Shown: positions 42,158 to 50,693, numbered from the stretch's first letter. The stretch is DNA of 64,000 nt from VMCP01 sp965659745 (GCA_965659745.1 CBFHXF010000005.1:1-64000), one strand, 5' to 3'. The notes: generated by a model from the letters alone, not told the origin. Numbers and translations are program-made.

Positions 42158-42545
42158 TGCGCTTTGGTTTTTGAGCCTTTAAATCGTTACCCATTTTACA
42201 ATACCCATTAAACGTGCCACCTTGTTCTATGATAATCTGACGGGTTTGAATGTCGCCCACTACCGAAGAGGTAGTATGTAAAACGGTAGTTTCATCGGTA
42301 ATGATATTTCCTTTTACCGTTCCGGAAATGCTCACGTTAGCCGCAAGGATATCACCGTGTACACTTCCCGTTTCGCCAATAACTAATTTCTGCCCCACTT
42401 CCATGTTGCCCTTCACCGTACCATCTACCCTAATATCTCCACTACATTGAATATTTCCCGTAATAATAGTACCAGAACCTATTAAGTTAAGCAGGGCTTG
42501 TGGGGCCATAGAGCTTTTGTTTTTGGATTTTCCGCTTCCGAGCAT
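42126..42545 (-). CDS. Bactofilin (polymer-forming cytoskeletal protein)
   Basis: A 139-residue protein with the right-handed beta-helix repeat of bactofilins: 'LIGSGTIITGNIQCSGDIRVDGTVKGN' (part), 'VHGDILAANVSISGTVKGNI' and 'VVGDIQTRQIIIEQGGTFNG'. The terminal tails are polar and disordered. Bactofilins polymerise under the membrane and often work with M23 peptidases in cell-shape control. ATG at 42545 is used; the earlier in-frame codon at 42551 is TTG. An N-terminal M23-like membrane protein is encoded just upstream. Confidence 0.92.
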   Translation of the reverse strand: MLGSGKSKNKSSMAPQALLNLIGSGTIITGNIQCSGDIRVDGTVKGNMEVGQKLVIGETGSVHGDILAANVSISGTVKGNIITDETTVLHTTSSVVGDIQTRQIIIEQGGTFNGYCKMGNDLKAQKPKRSETITSESES

Positions 42546-42636
42546 ATTCAAGAGATATTAAAAATAATGATTCATGCAAATATACTTAAATCCTCACAAT
42601 AGATAAATGTTAAAAAATCAAAAGCCTTTAAACCAA

Positions 42637-43005
42637 TCATTGCATACGAACCGATGTTGAATCATACGGTTTTTCATTTTCAGAAAGTAAATCGTTGAGT
42701 ACCTTAGATTTTTGATTGCGTATTTCAATCTGCTTCTTAATATCAGTTAGCTCTTGATTCAACCAAATCAATTCTTGCTTGTCACTGCTGCTTAAACCAT
42801 TTGGTAACACATTTCTCAAAGGCGTATACGCATATAAAAAGTAAGATATCAGCGCTACTATCAAGAACAAAGCACTAAAGATGCTGAGCGTATTGAGTAA
42901 ATTAATTTTGACCGATGCTATTTCCGCAAAAGATTCATCATTCATTAAAACCAAACGGTGTTTATTCCGAAGTTTAGAGATAATTTTGTTGCGATTGGGC
43001 TTCAT
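42637..43005 (-). CDS. M23-peptidase-like N-terminal region without catalytic domain
   Basis: A 122-residue protein. It has a basic start, the conserved 'KHRLVLMNDESFAEI' block, one membrane helix (~residues 37-62, ending 'AYTPLRNVLP'), and a periplasmic coiled coil. This is the N-terminal half of the Bacteroidota M23 (LytM) peptidases that accompany bactofilin genes. The stop comes before any zinc-binding LytM motif, and the 91 bases to the bactofilin gene encode no remnant. It may be a natural scaffold or a truncated gene. A TATTTTTG box lies upstream. Confidence 0.65.
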   Translation of the reverse strand: MKPNRNKIISKLRNKHRLVLMNDESFAEIASVKINLLNTLSIFSALFLIVALISYFLYAYTPLRNVLPNGLSSSDKQELIWLNQELTDIKKQIEIRNQKSKVLNDLLSENEKPYDSTSVRMQ

Positions 43006-43042
43006 ATAAAAAATCGATTAAGCGAATTGTCAAATATTTCTC

Positions 43043-43050
43043 CAAAAATA
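43043..43050 (-). promoter_or_regulatory. -7 promoter box TATTTTTG, head of the bactofilin-atp operon
   Basis: Minus-strand TATTTTTG, exact match to TAnnTTTG, 38 bases before the M23-like gene. It is the best visible promoter for the run through atpG. Confidence 0.5.
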
Positions 43051-43071
43051 CCGTTTTTACCACATAAATCT

Positions 43072-45726
43072 ATGAGATTTGCGTTTATCAGAGCGCTGCG
43101 CCCTACATATGTCACCTTTGGCTTACTAACAGCCCTTTTGTTTTCATCTTGTGGAAATGAATCTTCATGGACCTACAAGGCATGGCACAACACCTTAGCT
43201 CACTATAACATATATTTCAACGGCGAGCAAAAGTGGCTCGAAACCTATCAAGTCGTTCGAGAATCTTACAAAGACGATTTCCGAAAACCCATAAACCTTT
43301 TTAATTATGGAACGGCAGAATCCTTGCAGGGAAATCTTGGAGCCATGGATGAAGTCGTTAAAAAAGCGAGTACCATGATCGATAAACACCCCAAAAGCAA
43401 ATGGGTCGATGATGCCTATCTGTTAACGGGAAAAGCCTATTTATTCAAAGGTGATGCGATAGCGGCTATCAATATTTTTGATTTTGTTTCCAGTCAATAC
43501 AAAGACCCTAAAATCGTTTTTCAAGCGAAACTATGGTCTGTTAGAGCCCTCCTTTTGCAAGGTAAAATCATCGATGCCGAAGCAATGGCAGCTACCATTT
43601 TAAAGAACCCAAAACTTCCGAAAGAGCTTTTTCATGTAGCGCAATTTACCTTGGGGGCCATTTACCACCAACAGAAAAAATACCAACAATCGGCCGATTT
43701 ACTTCAAAAAGCACTACCTCGACTTACCGATAGGATGGATTGCTATCGCACCCATTTTGCATTAGGACAAGCCTATCAAAAAACAGGAGATTTCAGCAAG
43801 GCAGAGAAGGCCTTTGCAAAAGTGCCGCGATTCAATCCTCCCTATGATATAACCTTTAATTCACAAATTGAACAGGTTAGCATTTTATCCGCCCAACAAC
43901 GCGACTTTGCAAAGGCCAATAAAATTCTTAATCGCATGCTAAAAGACGATAAGAACCTAGAATATAAAGGACAAATATATTATCGCATGGCCTTAAACGA
44001 ATTAGACGCCGGCAATACCAATAAAGCAATAGAAACATTAAAAATATCAGTTCAACAATCCATTACCGATAAAAATCAGAAAACGAGTTCCTATCTTAAA
44101 ATTGGAGATATCTTCTACCAACAAAAAGCCTACCTGCAGGCTGGCATTTACTACGATTCTGCCAATCGCGTGTTAGACGAAACCCACCCAGATTTCGAAG
44201 CTATTTTAGCTAAAAATCAAATTGTTACCGATTTGTTGGAGCATTTGGTGCGCATCTCTCAAAATGATTCTTTGATTCGTTTGGTGCGCGATGAAAACTT
44301 CCTTGCCGAAAAAATAAAAATCGCAAAGCGAAAAGAGAAAGAAGCATCAGATCGTGCAAAAGAATTAGCCGAACAATCCAAAAATCGAGCCGCTCCCGCA
44401 TTCCCTACCAATCCAGGTATGCCCATGAATCCGAATTTAGGCGGATCCTCCTCTGGAAGTTCCTTCCCTTTTTATAATATCGTTACCCGTAAAAATGGCA
44501 TCGCCGAATTTAACAGAACTTACGGACAACGACCCAATGTGGATTTTTGGAAATACAGCAGTAAAATGCAAGTGTCTAATAACACGGTCCAAAAAGACAA
44601 CGATGATCCGGATCTTTCCCTAAATGACAGTGCAACAAAAAAATCTGAAATTACCAGCGATAGGTTAAAAAACATTGCCAAAGAAGACCGCAAATATTAC
44701 GAAAACCTGCCTTTTGAAATAGCCCAACAAGAAAAACTCCTTCAGGAAGTTGAAATATCACTTTTTGAATCCGCCGGAATTTATGCGACCAAATTAAATG
44801 AACACGAAACCGCTCAAAATCAATACCTTAATTTGATAAATAGGTTTGCGAATTCGGCCTATTTGCCTCAAACTTATTATGAATTAATCAAACTACACCG
44901 TATCGAAAACCATCCCTCTTTAGCTCGATTGTATACTGATACTCTAAAGACAAAATTCCCAGAGAGCATCTACGTAAAAATGATTGATAATCCAGAGGCC
45001 GTTAACAGCATCCGGAATCCCCAAGCAGAAAGCAACCAAATTATCCAAAATTATTACGATTCTATGCTCATCGCCTTCCAAAACAAACGCTACCAAGAGG
45101 CCATTCAGATTAAACTCAATACCGATAAAACCTATTCTGGAAATAGCTTGCAACCGCGGTTTGACTTCGTTTATGGATTGTGTTTATTGAAGAGCGATTC
45201 GGTTAAAGCCACCGAAATTTTCAAACAAATCAGCCTCGATTATCCCAATACCGATGTGAGTCACCGTTCCAAAAGCATCCTTGTTTCCCTAGAAAAACGA
45301 AACATATCGGTACTCCCCGACTCTGTTAAAAATCTTCTATCTGGGGGAAATTCTTTCAGCATCCCTAAGCCTACCGATAAACTAGATGCCCTTGTTATAC
45401 TGCCTAAGTCTACCAATGTTAATATGGTCAAAGCACTTATCAGTGATCTAAACAAAAAGGAGTTTTCCTTCGATGAATTGATTATGGGCAGGCATATTCC
45501 AGTGAAGGAATCTTATATTTTGTTAGTCGAAAACTTCAGTTCTGCCGATAAAACCCGTTTTTACGCCCGATATCTTTCCCAACAAACCGACCTATTCAAT
45601 AGCCGGGGCATTTTCAAATACGAAACGCTGACTATTTCTACTGAGAATTTGCAGTTATTACTGAAAAACGAAAATATCGAGGATTACGTGAAGTGGCATA
45701 AGGCGAAATTCACAAATCTTGATTAA
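43072..45726 (+). CDS. porW: T9SS lipoprotein PorW/SprE, TPR protein
   Basis: An 884-residue lipoprotein (signal ending 'LLFSSC', Cys near residue 26). The N-terminal 'WHNTLAHYNIYFNGEQKWLE' block, then 'HPKSKWVDDAYLLTGKAYLFKGDAIAAINIFDFV' region (part), matches the TPR protein PorW/SprE needed for type IX secretion and gliding. About six or more TPR-like helical pairs occupy residues ~80-450; a P/N/G/S-rich linker lies near 480-510; a second helical region follows. Presence of T9SS cargo elsewhere in the window fits. The start is the ATG at 43072 that begins the lipoprotein signal. Confidence 0.78.
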   Translation: MRFAFIRALRPTYVTFGLLTALLFSSCGNESSWTYKAWHNTLAHYNIYFNGEQKWLETYQVVRESYKDDFRKPINLFNYGTAESLQGNLGAMDEVVKKASTMIDKHPKSKWVDDAYLLTGKAYLFKGDAIAAINIFDFVSSQYKDPKIVFQAKLWSVRALLLQGKIIDAEAMAATILKNPKLPKELFHVAQFTLGAIYHQQKKYQQSADLLQKALPRLTDRMDCYRTHFALGQAYQKTGDFSKAEKAFAKVPRFNPPYDITFNSQIEQVSILSAQQRDFAKANKILNRMLKDDKNLEYKGQIYYRMALNELDAGNTNKAIETLKISVQQSITDKNQKTSSYLKIGDIFYQQKAYLQAGIYYDSANRVLDETHPDFEAILAKNQIVTDLLEHLVRISQNDSLIRLVRDENFLAEKIKIAKRKEKEASDRAKELAEQSKNRAAPAFPTNPGMPMNPNLGGSSSGSSFPFYNIVTRKNGIAEFNRTYGQRPNVDFWKYSSKMQVSNNTVQKDNDDPDLSLNDSATKKSEITSDRLKNIAKEDRKYYENLPFEIAQQEKLLQEVEISLFESAGIYATKLNEHETAQNQYLNLINRFANSAYLPQTYYELIKLHRIENHPSLARLYTDTLKTKFPESIYVKMIDNPEAVNSIRNPQAESNQIIQNYYDSMLIAFQNKRYQEAIQIKLNTDKTYSGNSLQPRFDFVYGLCLLKSDSVKATEIFKQISLDYPNTDVSHRSKSILVSLEKRNISVLPDSVKNLLSGGNSFSIPKPTDKLDALVILPKSTNVNMVKALISDLNKKEFSFDELIMGRHIPVKESYILLVENFSSADKTRFYARYLSQQTDLFNSRGIFKYETLTISTENLQLLLKNENIEDYVKWHKAKFTNLD

Positions 45727-45765
45727 TACTGGATTCGAATAAATGATTAGGTACATACATCCTTT

Positions 45766-45905
45766 GGAACTATGTGCCCACAATATTGATTTACAAGCAT
45801 CAATATTCATTTGATCGATTATATTCTCTGGAACTTCTGTGCCAACTAATTTGATACAATCATAATTGAAAAGCTTAATTATAACAACTAGAACTTCTGT
45901 GCAAA
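45766..45905. repeat. Three-copy degenerate repeat with GAACTTCTGTGC core
   Basis: The motif GGAACTATGTGCCCA (45766), GGAACTTCTGTGCCAA (45830) and AGAACTTCTGTGCAAA (45890) recurs at 64- and 60-bp spacing. The interval after copy 1 has a 9-bp inverted repeat AATATTGAT/ATCAATATT; that after copy 2 has ATAATT/AATTAT. The third copy ends 14 bp before the -7 box of the PBP gene. Most of the 220-bp intergenic region is this array. Confidence 0.7.
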
Positions 45906-45918
45906 TTCAAAATACCCG

Positions 45919-45926
45919 TATATTTG
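45919..45926 (+). promoter_or_regulatory. -7 promoter box TATATTTG of the PBP gene
   Basis: Exact TAnnTTTG match, 20 bases before the ATG at 45947 and 14 bases after the last repeat copy. Confidence 0.6.
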
Positions 45927-45946
45927 AAGTATAAACCGCGGCATTC

Positions 45947-48160
45947 ATGAAGTTTTATCCTAAGTTATGGCTCTCTTTTTTAGGCGCAATTGTATTGGCC
46001 TTGCTTTTCTTTTTCGGAGTATCTCTCGGACTTTTAGGCGAGATGCCGGAAATCGAAGACTTAGAAAACCCAAAAAACGCCCTAAGTTCTGAGGTAATTG
46101 GTTCTGATGGAGTGGTAATCGGAAAATTCTTCTTGGAAAATCGAACCAATGTAGGATTTGAAGAAATTAGTCCGAATGCCATTAATGCCTTAATTGCCAC
46201 CGAAGACATTCGTTTTTACGACCACTCCGGAATTGACTTACGAGGAACCTTGCGTGCGTTTGCGAGCTTTGGTAGCGATGGCGGCGCGAGTACCATTACC
46301 CAACAGTTATCTAAAAATCTATTCAGCCGTTTTGAACGTCCGAGTGGTAAATTCGGCCGACTAGTTCAAAAACTAAAAGAGTGGGTAATCGCCGTAGAAT
46401 TAGAAAAGCGGTATACCAAAAAAGAAATCGTTGTCATGTATTTAAACACGGTACCGTTTTCGGGTATCTCCTTTGGTATCGATGCAGCTTCAAAAGAATT
46501 CTTCAATAAGAGACCTATCGAATTAGATATCAACGAAGCGGCAACCCTTATAGGGATGTTGAAAGCCAATTGGAAATACAATCCCAAATACAACACAGAA
46601 AGTTCTTTAAGTCGCCGCAATGTTGTGTTGTCGCAAATGAAAAAATACGACTATTTGAGTTCGGATTCATTTCAACTTCTCAAAGAAAAACCCATCACTT
46701 TAAGATACCGATCGGCATCGAGCTTGGGAATGGCTCCCTATTTTAAAACCCACTTGGGAAACCAACTTAAAGATTGGTGCAAAGAGCGTGGGTATAATTT
46801 GTATCGCAGCGGTCTTAAAATTTATACTACCATAGATTCCAAAATGCAAAGAGCCGCTGAAGATGCAGTAACGAAGCATTTAAGCGCTTTTCAGCCGCAA
46901 TTTGTAAAGGCATGGGGCAAAGACCTCCCTTGGCGGTATATCTCGAATCGGGCCGTAATTCCTAATTTTATTGAAGATGCCCTTCGTAAAACACCACGTT
47001 ACATCAATTTACGCGACGAATTCGGATACAGCCATGAAAAATGCATCGCCGAATTAAAAAAACCGGTAAGAATGACCATTTTCAGTTGGCAGGGCGATAA
47101 AGATACCCTTATGAGCCCCTACGACAGCATGTCGTATATTAAAAAGGTATTACATGCCGGCTTCATTGCGGTAGATCCGAGCACCGGTTATGTGAAAGCT
47201 TGGGTGGGAGGTATCAATCACCAGCATTTTAAATACGACCACGTAAACAGAAGAGCCAAACGTCAAGTGGGTTCAACGTTCAAGCCCATTATATACGCCA
47301 CCGCTATTGACATCAATAAGTTTACGCCGTGCACCGAATTCCCCCGAGAACGTACAGTTTTCATTTCAGGAGGTAAAGAATGGTCGCCCAAAAACTTCGA
47401 CGGTAAAGAAGGCGGTATTTGGCCCATTTGGAAAGGTTTGGCATTATCTGATAACTTAATTACGGCGCAAATCATGAAATCTTTAGGTGAAAATGGTCCT
47501 GATTTGGTGGTTCAATTTGCCGAGCGTGTGGGTATTGATAAAGACCAGGTGCCCCGGGTGCCATCAATTAGTTTAGGAACGGTTGAATTATCGCCTTTTG
47601 AAATGGCCTCGGCTTACAGTGCTTTTGTTAATAAAGGATTGTGGATAGAGCCCACTTATATTACGCGAATTGAAGATAAAGACGGCAACGTAATTGAAGA
47701 GTTTGAGACCCCAAAACACGATCAAGTACTGGATGCCGAAAAGGCCTATACCATGTTACAATTATTAAAACGGGTGGTAGACCGAGGAACGGCATTCGGA
47801 ATGAAAGGCCGATACGAAATCGAAGGCGATATTGGCGGTAAAACCGGAACCACTCAGGGAGCAGCCGATGGTTGGTTCATGGGAGTAACCAATGATTTGG
47901 TGTGCGCCACATGGGTAGGTGCCGACGATCCAACGGTTCGCGTGAGGTACTCAAGTATGGGACAAGGAAGCAAAATGGCGATGCCAATTTTCGGCGAGTT
48001 CATGAAAACGCTTCAACATGATAAAACAATTAATTACATGGCCAAGCCCTTTGAAGCTCCGCCAGGAATGGATATCGGAGCCTTGTTCGATTGCGCACGC
48101 CAAAACAAACCCAAAGCACAAATTGGGGGCGATTTGAATGTGAGCGGCTTGGGCGACTAA
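45947..48160 (+). CDS. Class A penicillin-binding protein (PBP1A type)
   Basis: A 737-residue bifunctional peptidoglycan synthase with one N-terminal membrane helix. The GT51 transglycosylase domain has 'IATEDIRFYDHSGID' with the catalytic Glu and 'GGASTITQQLSKNLF'. The transpeptidase domain has the serine motif STFK ('RQVGSTFKPIIYA', residue ~440), SDN, and KTGTT ('IGGKTGTTQGAADGW'). Both activities look intact. The upstream repeat array may regulate it. Confidence 0.95.
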   Translation: MKFYPKLWLSFLGAIVLALLFFFGVSLGLLGEMPEIEDLENPKNALSSEVIGSDGVVIGKFFLENRTNVGFEEISPNAINALIATEDIRFYDHSGIDLRGTLRAFASFGSDGGASTITQQLSKNLFSRFERPSGKFGRLVQKLKEWVIAVELEKRYTKKEIVVMYLNTVPFSGISFGIDAASKEFFNKRPIELDINEAATLIGMLKANWKYNPKYNTESSLSRRNVVLSQMKKYDYLSSDSFQLLKEKPITLRYRSASSLGMAPYFKTHLGNQLKDWCKERGYNLYRSGLKIYTTIDSKMQRAAEDAVTKHLSAFQPQFVKAWGKDLPWRYISNRAVIPNFIEDALRKTPRYINLRDEFGYSHEKCIAELKKPVRMTIFSWQGDKDTLMSPYDSMSYIKKVLHAGFIAVDPSTGYVKAWVGGINHQHFKYDHVNRRAKRQVGSTFKPIIYATAIDINKFTPCTEFPRERTVFISGGKEWSPKNFDGKEGGIWPIWKGLALSDNLITAQIMKSLGENGPDLVVQFAERVGIDKDQVPRVPSISLGTVELSPFEMASAYSAFVNKGLWIEPTYITRIEDKDGNVIEEFETPKHDQVLDAEKAYTMLQLLKRVVDRGTAFGMKGRYEIEGDIGGKTGTTQGAADGWFMGVTNDLVCATWVGADDPTVRVRYSSMGQGSKMAMPIFGEFMKTLQHDKTINYMAKPFEAPPGMDIGALFDCARQNKPKAQIGGDLNVSGLGD

Positions 48161-48176
48161 TTTTTTTATGAAACCG

Positions 48177-48207
48177 TTGCAGATATGCGATAATTGTATT
48201 ATTTTTG
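48177..48207 (+). promoter_or_regulatory. Promoter of rpmE: TTG-N20-TATTTTTG
   Basis: TTG at 48177-48179 and TATTTTTG at 48200-48207 are 20 bases apart, as for the tRNA-Cys promoter. The bases after the box (GCAGTCCTTTTAATAA) nearly repeat those of the tRNA promoter. Confidence 0.7.
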
Positions 48208-48232
48208 CAGTCCTTTTAATAAGAAATCATTT

Positions 48233-48481
48233 ATGAAACCCGAAATACATCCAGGAAGTTACCGTAAAGTGGTATTTAAAGACATGAGTTGCGACTTTAC
48301 ATTTTTGACCCAAAGTTGTGTGGATACCAAGGAAACTATCCAGTGGGAAGACGGCAATGAATATCCTTTGTATAAATTGGAGATTTCTTCGGCCTCTCAC
48401 CCTTTCTATACTGGTAAGCAGAACCTTATCGACACTGCAGGTCGTATCGATAAATTCCGCAAACGTTACGCAAAGAAATAA
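48233..48481 (+). CDS. rpmE2: 50S ribosomal protein L31 type B
   Basis: An 82-residue L31 of the zinc-free B type: 'MKPEIHPGSYRKVVFKDMS', 'DTKETIQWEDGNEYPLYKLEISS' (part) and 'HPFYTGKQNLIDTAGRIDKF' (part) are diagnostic. The four-cysteine zinc site of the A type is absent. ATG at 48233 gives the standard N-terminus; a longer in-frame start at 48194 lies before the promoter box. Leader about 20 nt, strong terminator after. Confidence 0.95.
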   Translation: MKPEIHPGSYRKVVFKDMSCDFTFLTQSCVDTKETIQWEDGNEYPLYKLEISSASHPFYTGKQNLIDTAGRIDKFRKRYAKK

Positions 48482-48499
48482 TATTTTATTATTGGTGAT

Positions 48500-48537
48500 A
48501 AAAAAGGGGAGCTTGTTGAATGGGCTCCTTTTTTTAT
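48500..48537 (+). terminator. Intrinsic terminator after rpmE2
   Basis: A hairpin AAAAAAGGGGAGC / GCTCCTTTTTTT (with two G-T pairs) and a 12-base loop, ending in a run of seven T. Confidence 0.85.
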
Positions 48538-48665
48538 GTCCCTACTCTACTCGTTATTGCCATTTTTGATCCAATCGAATATAAAAGCAGCTATCTGCGG
48601 ATGAAATTATTTTAGGGCTCAGGGAATTCTGATAATCCCATTTAGTGCAAGTACATATTTACACT

Positions 48666-48673
48666 TAAATTCG
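48666..48673 (+). promoter_or_regulatory. Probable -7 box TAAATTCG, N4 before ATG
   Basis: TAAATTCG-CAGA-ATG: one mismatch to TAnnTTTG, with the same CAGA spacer as the flavin reductase gene at 6356. Leaderless transcript expected. The ~130 bp between this and the rpmE2 terminator show nothing else. Confidence 0.45.
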
Positions 48674-48677
48674 CAGA

Positions 48678-49844
48678 ATGATAATCCGCTTTTTTGAAGA
48701 CCCCAATAATCACGATTTATTACCCTTAACAGCCACCAGACCTGCCGCAGCGTTACGCGTGGGTATCTTAACTATTGCTGAAAAATGGTCGCACTTGTTA
48801 AAAGCGGATTCTATAGGCTACCTCACGAAAGATTATTTACAAACCCGTTTCACAGATGTTAATGCCCAAATAAATATAACGGGCAATTTACTTCCAAACG
48901 ATTTACTTGTTAAGGCAATTAAAGCGTTGGGGGAAAATGAATCCCTCATTCACGGAGACGACGATTGTTTGGCCTACACCGGTAGCGGCGAGAATAGGGT
49001 TATTTTTGAAGGTGAGGTACAGCGCATTACTCGTCCATTTCATATTTTCAAGCACAACGGAGCTCAAATCACAGACGACTTCAACCAAATTACAAAAAAT
49101 CGGCAGAGCATACCCCTATCTCCTACGAATACTGTTATTGGCAATCATCCTGTATTTCTTGAAGAAGGGGCGCAGGTGGAATGTTGCATTTTCAACACGC
49201 AACAAGGCCCTATATATATAGGTAAGAATGCGCAAATAATGGAAGGCAGCATCGTTCGAGGTCCGTTTGCAATGGGAGAAGGATCCAATATAAAAATGGG
49301 TAGCAAGATTTATGGCGACACTACATTAGGTCCTTATTGCAATGTAGGTGGTGAAGTAAACAATGTGGTTTTCCAAGGGTATAGTAACAAAGGACACGAT
49401 GGTTTTTTGGGCAATGCCGTTTTAGGCGAATGGTGTAATATCGGTGCCGACACCAATGCATCCAACCTTAAAAATACCTACGATGAGGTGAAAGTATGGA
49501 ATTATACCAGTAACAGATTTGAGAAAAGCGGCGAACAATTTTGTGGTTTGATTATGGGTGATCACAGCAAATGCGGCATAAATACCATGTTTAATACAGG
49601 AACCGTGGTGGGTGTTGGATCTAATATTTTTGGATCTGGATTTCCGCGACAATTTGTCCCTGATTTTGCCTGGGGCGGAGCTTCTGGATTTGTTACGCAC
49701 AAGTTGCCACAAATGGAAAAAACCGCTCAACTGATGATGCAACGCAGAAAGCGCGATTACGACTCGGAAGAAATGGAAATCATTCGCGCCGTTTTCGAAT
49801 CCACCCAAGAACACCGTACTTGGGAACGCGAAACGGAAAGTTAA
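48678..49844 (+). CDS. GlmU-like sugar nucleotidyltransferase / left-handed beta-helix protein
   Basis: A 388-residue protein with an N-terminal nucleotidyltransferase-like region ('DLLPLTATRPAAALRVGILTI' resembles the start of GlmU-type enzymes) and a C-terminal hexapeptide-repeat beta-helix: 'GPIYIGKNAQIMEGSIVRGPFAMGEG' (part), 'GSKIYGDTTLGPYCNVGGEV' and 'GLIMGDHSKCGINTMFNTGTVVG' (part). Likely makes a nucleotide sugar or acetylates one for the envelope; the exact substrate cannot be told. The classic GxGTRM loop is not visible, so nucleotidyl transfer is uncertain. Ends four bases from the convergent regulator gene. Confidence 0.75.
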   Translation: MIIRFFEDPNNHDLLPLTATRPAAALRVGILTIAEKWSHLLKADSIGYLTKDYLQTRFTDVNAQINITGNLLPNDLLVKAIKALGENESLIHGDDDCLAYTGSGENRVIFEGEVQRITRPFHIFKHNGAQITDDFNQITKNRQSIPLSPTNTVIGNHPVFLEEGAQVECCIFNTQQGPIYIGKNAQIMEGSIVRGPFAMGEGSNIKMGSKIYGDTTLGPYCNVGGEVNNVVFQGYSNKGHDGFLGNAVLGEWCNIGADTNASNLKNTYDEVKVWNYTSNRFEKSGEQFCGLIMGDHSKCGINTMFNTGTVVGVGSNIFGSGFPRQFVPDFAWGGASGFVTHKLPQMEKTAQLMMQRRKRDYDSEEMEIIRAVFESTQEHRTWERETES

Positions 49845-49848
49845 AATA

Positions 49849-50487
49849 TTATAGATCGATCAATTCTATCTGATTTCGCTGTAGGCTTAACAGATTTCTT
49901 TGTTCCATTTTCTTTAATAGCCTTGATATGACTTCCCGAGAGGTGTTCAAATCATTGGCCACGCTTTGGTGGGAAATGTGTAATACCTTTGACTTGGCTT
50001 TTTGAGATTCTTTTTTAAGATAGAATTCTAGTCTTTCATCCATGCCCCGAAAAGCAACGCTATCGAGCACTTCCAATACCTCTTCAAAGCGATTTCTGTA
50101 GGTATTGATTACAAATTCTTGCCAGCTTCGGTATTCGCGCACCCATTGGTTTACTTTTGCCATTGGAATCATTAACACCTCTGAATCTTCTACAGCAACA
50201 CCCATAACTTGGCTCTGTTCTTGGTGCCTTAGACACGACATCGACATGGCACATGCTTGTCCACTTTGAAGGTAATACAAGAAAAACTCACCGCCCTCAT
50301 CTCCTTCTCTATAGATTTTTATGGCACCCCGCAATACGACCATCGCAGAGGTGAGATGTTGTCCCGTTCTTACTAAAACATCGCCAGATTGAACTTCTTT
50401 AACTTCACTAAATTCGCTTATTTGCTCAAGTAATTCGGGTTCTATATCAGGAAATTTTAATTTTAAATGTTCGGGGGCAATTTTCAT
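49849..50487 (-). CDS. Crp/Fnr family transcriptional regulator
   Basis: A 212-residue regulator. The cyclic-nucleotide-binding-like barrel spans residues ~10-125 ('GDVLVRTGQHLTSAMVVLRG', 'YLQSGQACAMSMSC'), followed by a dimer helix and a winged helix with 'SHQSVANDLNTSREVISRLLKKMEQ' (recognition helix, part). Two cysteines in 'SMSCLRHQE' are not in an FNR [4Fe-4S] arrangement. Ligand unknown. ATG at 50487 is preferred to TTG at 50514. It is divergent from the lipoprotein operon, whose promoter has phased repeats. Confidence 0.9.
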   Translation of the reverse strand: MKIAPEHLKLKFPDIEPELLEQISEFSEVKEVQSGDVLVRTGQHLTSAMVVLRGAIKIYREGDEGGEFFLYYLQSGQACAMSMSCLRHQEQSQVMGVAVEDSEVLMIPMAKVNQWVREYRSWQEFVINTYRNRFEEVLEVLDSVAFRGMDERLEFYLKKESQKAKSKVLHISHQSVANDLNTSREVISRLLKKMEQRNLLSLQRNQIELIDL

Positions 50488-50580
50488 AAAAGCGAATATC
50501 GCATTTTTTTTCAAATTGAAAGAGCCTTATCGATGAAGAAAATATAAAATTCGCTTCTTACCATACCCGCAATAAGAATA

Positions 50581-50657
50581 ACCAATTTTGGTGAATTATA
50601 AATTCCTCACCAAATCTCAAATAATTCTCACCAATAATTTAATGGGTTTCACAAATA
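50581..50657 (+). promoter_or_regulatory. Operator-like cluster: three direct repeats at 21-bp spacing
   Basis: TCACCAAAT at 50607, TCACCAATA at 50628 and TCACAAATA at 50649 are exactly 21 bp apart. Just upstream, ACCAATTTTGGT (50581-50592) is an inverted repeat whose TTGGTGA (50588-50594) is the reverse complement of the repeat core. The last copy ends about 29 bp before the -7 box. Two-turn spacing suggests a DNA-binding protein contacting one face of the helix. Confidence 0.65.
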
Positions 50658-50685
50658 AATAAGATTTTATTAAAGCCTAAAATTG

Positions 50686-50693
50686 TAACTTTG
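50686..50693 (+). promoter_or_regulatory. -7 promoter box TAACTTTG of the lipoprotein operon
   Basis: Exact TAnnTTTG match 35 bases before the ATG at 50729 and downstream of the phased repeats. No good TTG -33 element is at the normal distance, which fits an activated promoter. Confidence 0.55.

Noticed and set aside
45766..45905. CRISPR array
   Set aside because: Only a 12-16 base core recurs, copies are imperfect, the intervals are 44-50 bases with related sequence in both, and no cas gene is nearby.
50581..50657. Classical Crp or Fnr operator
   Set aside because: No TGTGA-N6-TCACA or TTGAT-N4-ATCAA palindrome is present; the main signal is direct repeats at 21 bp.
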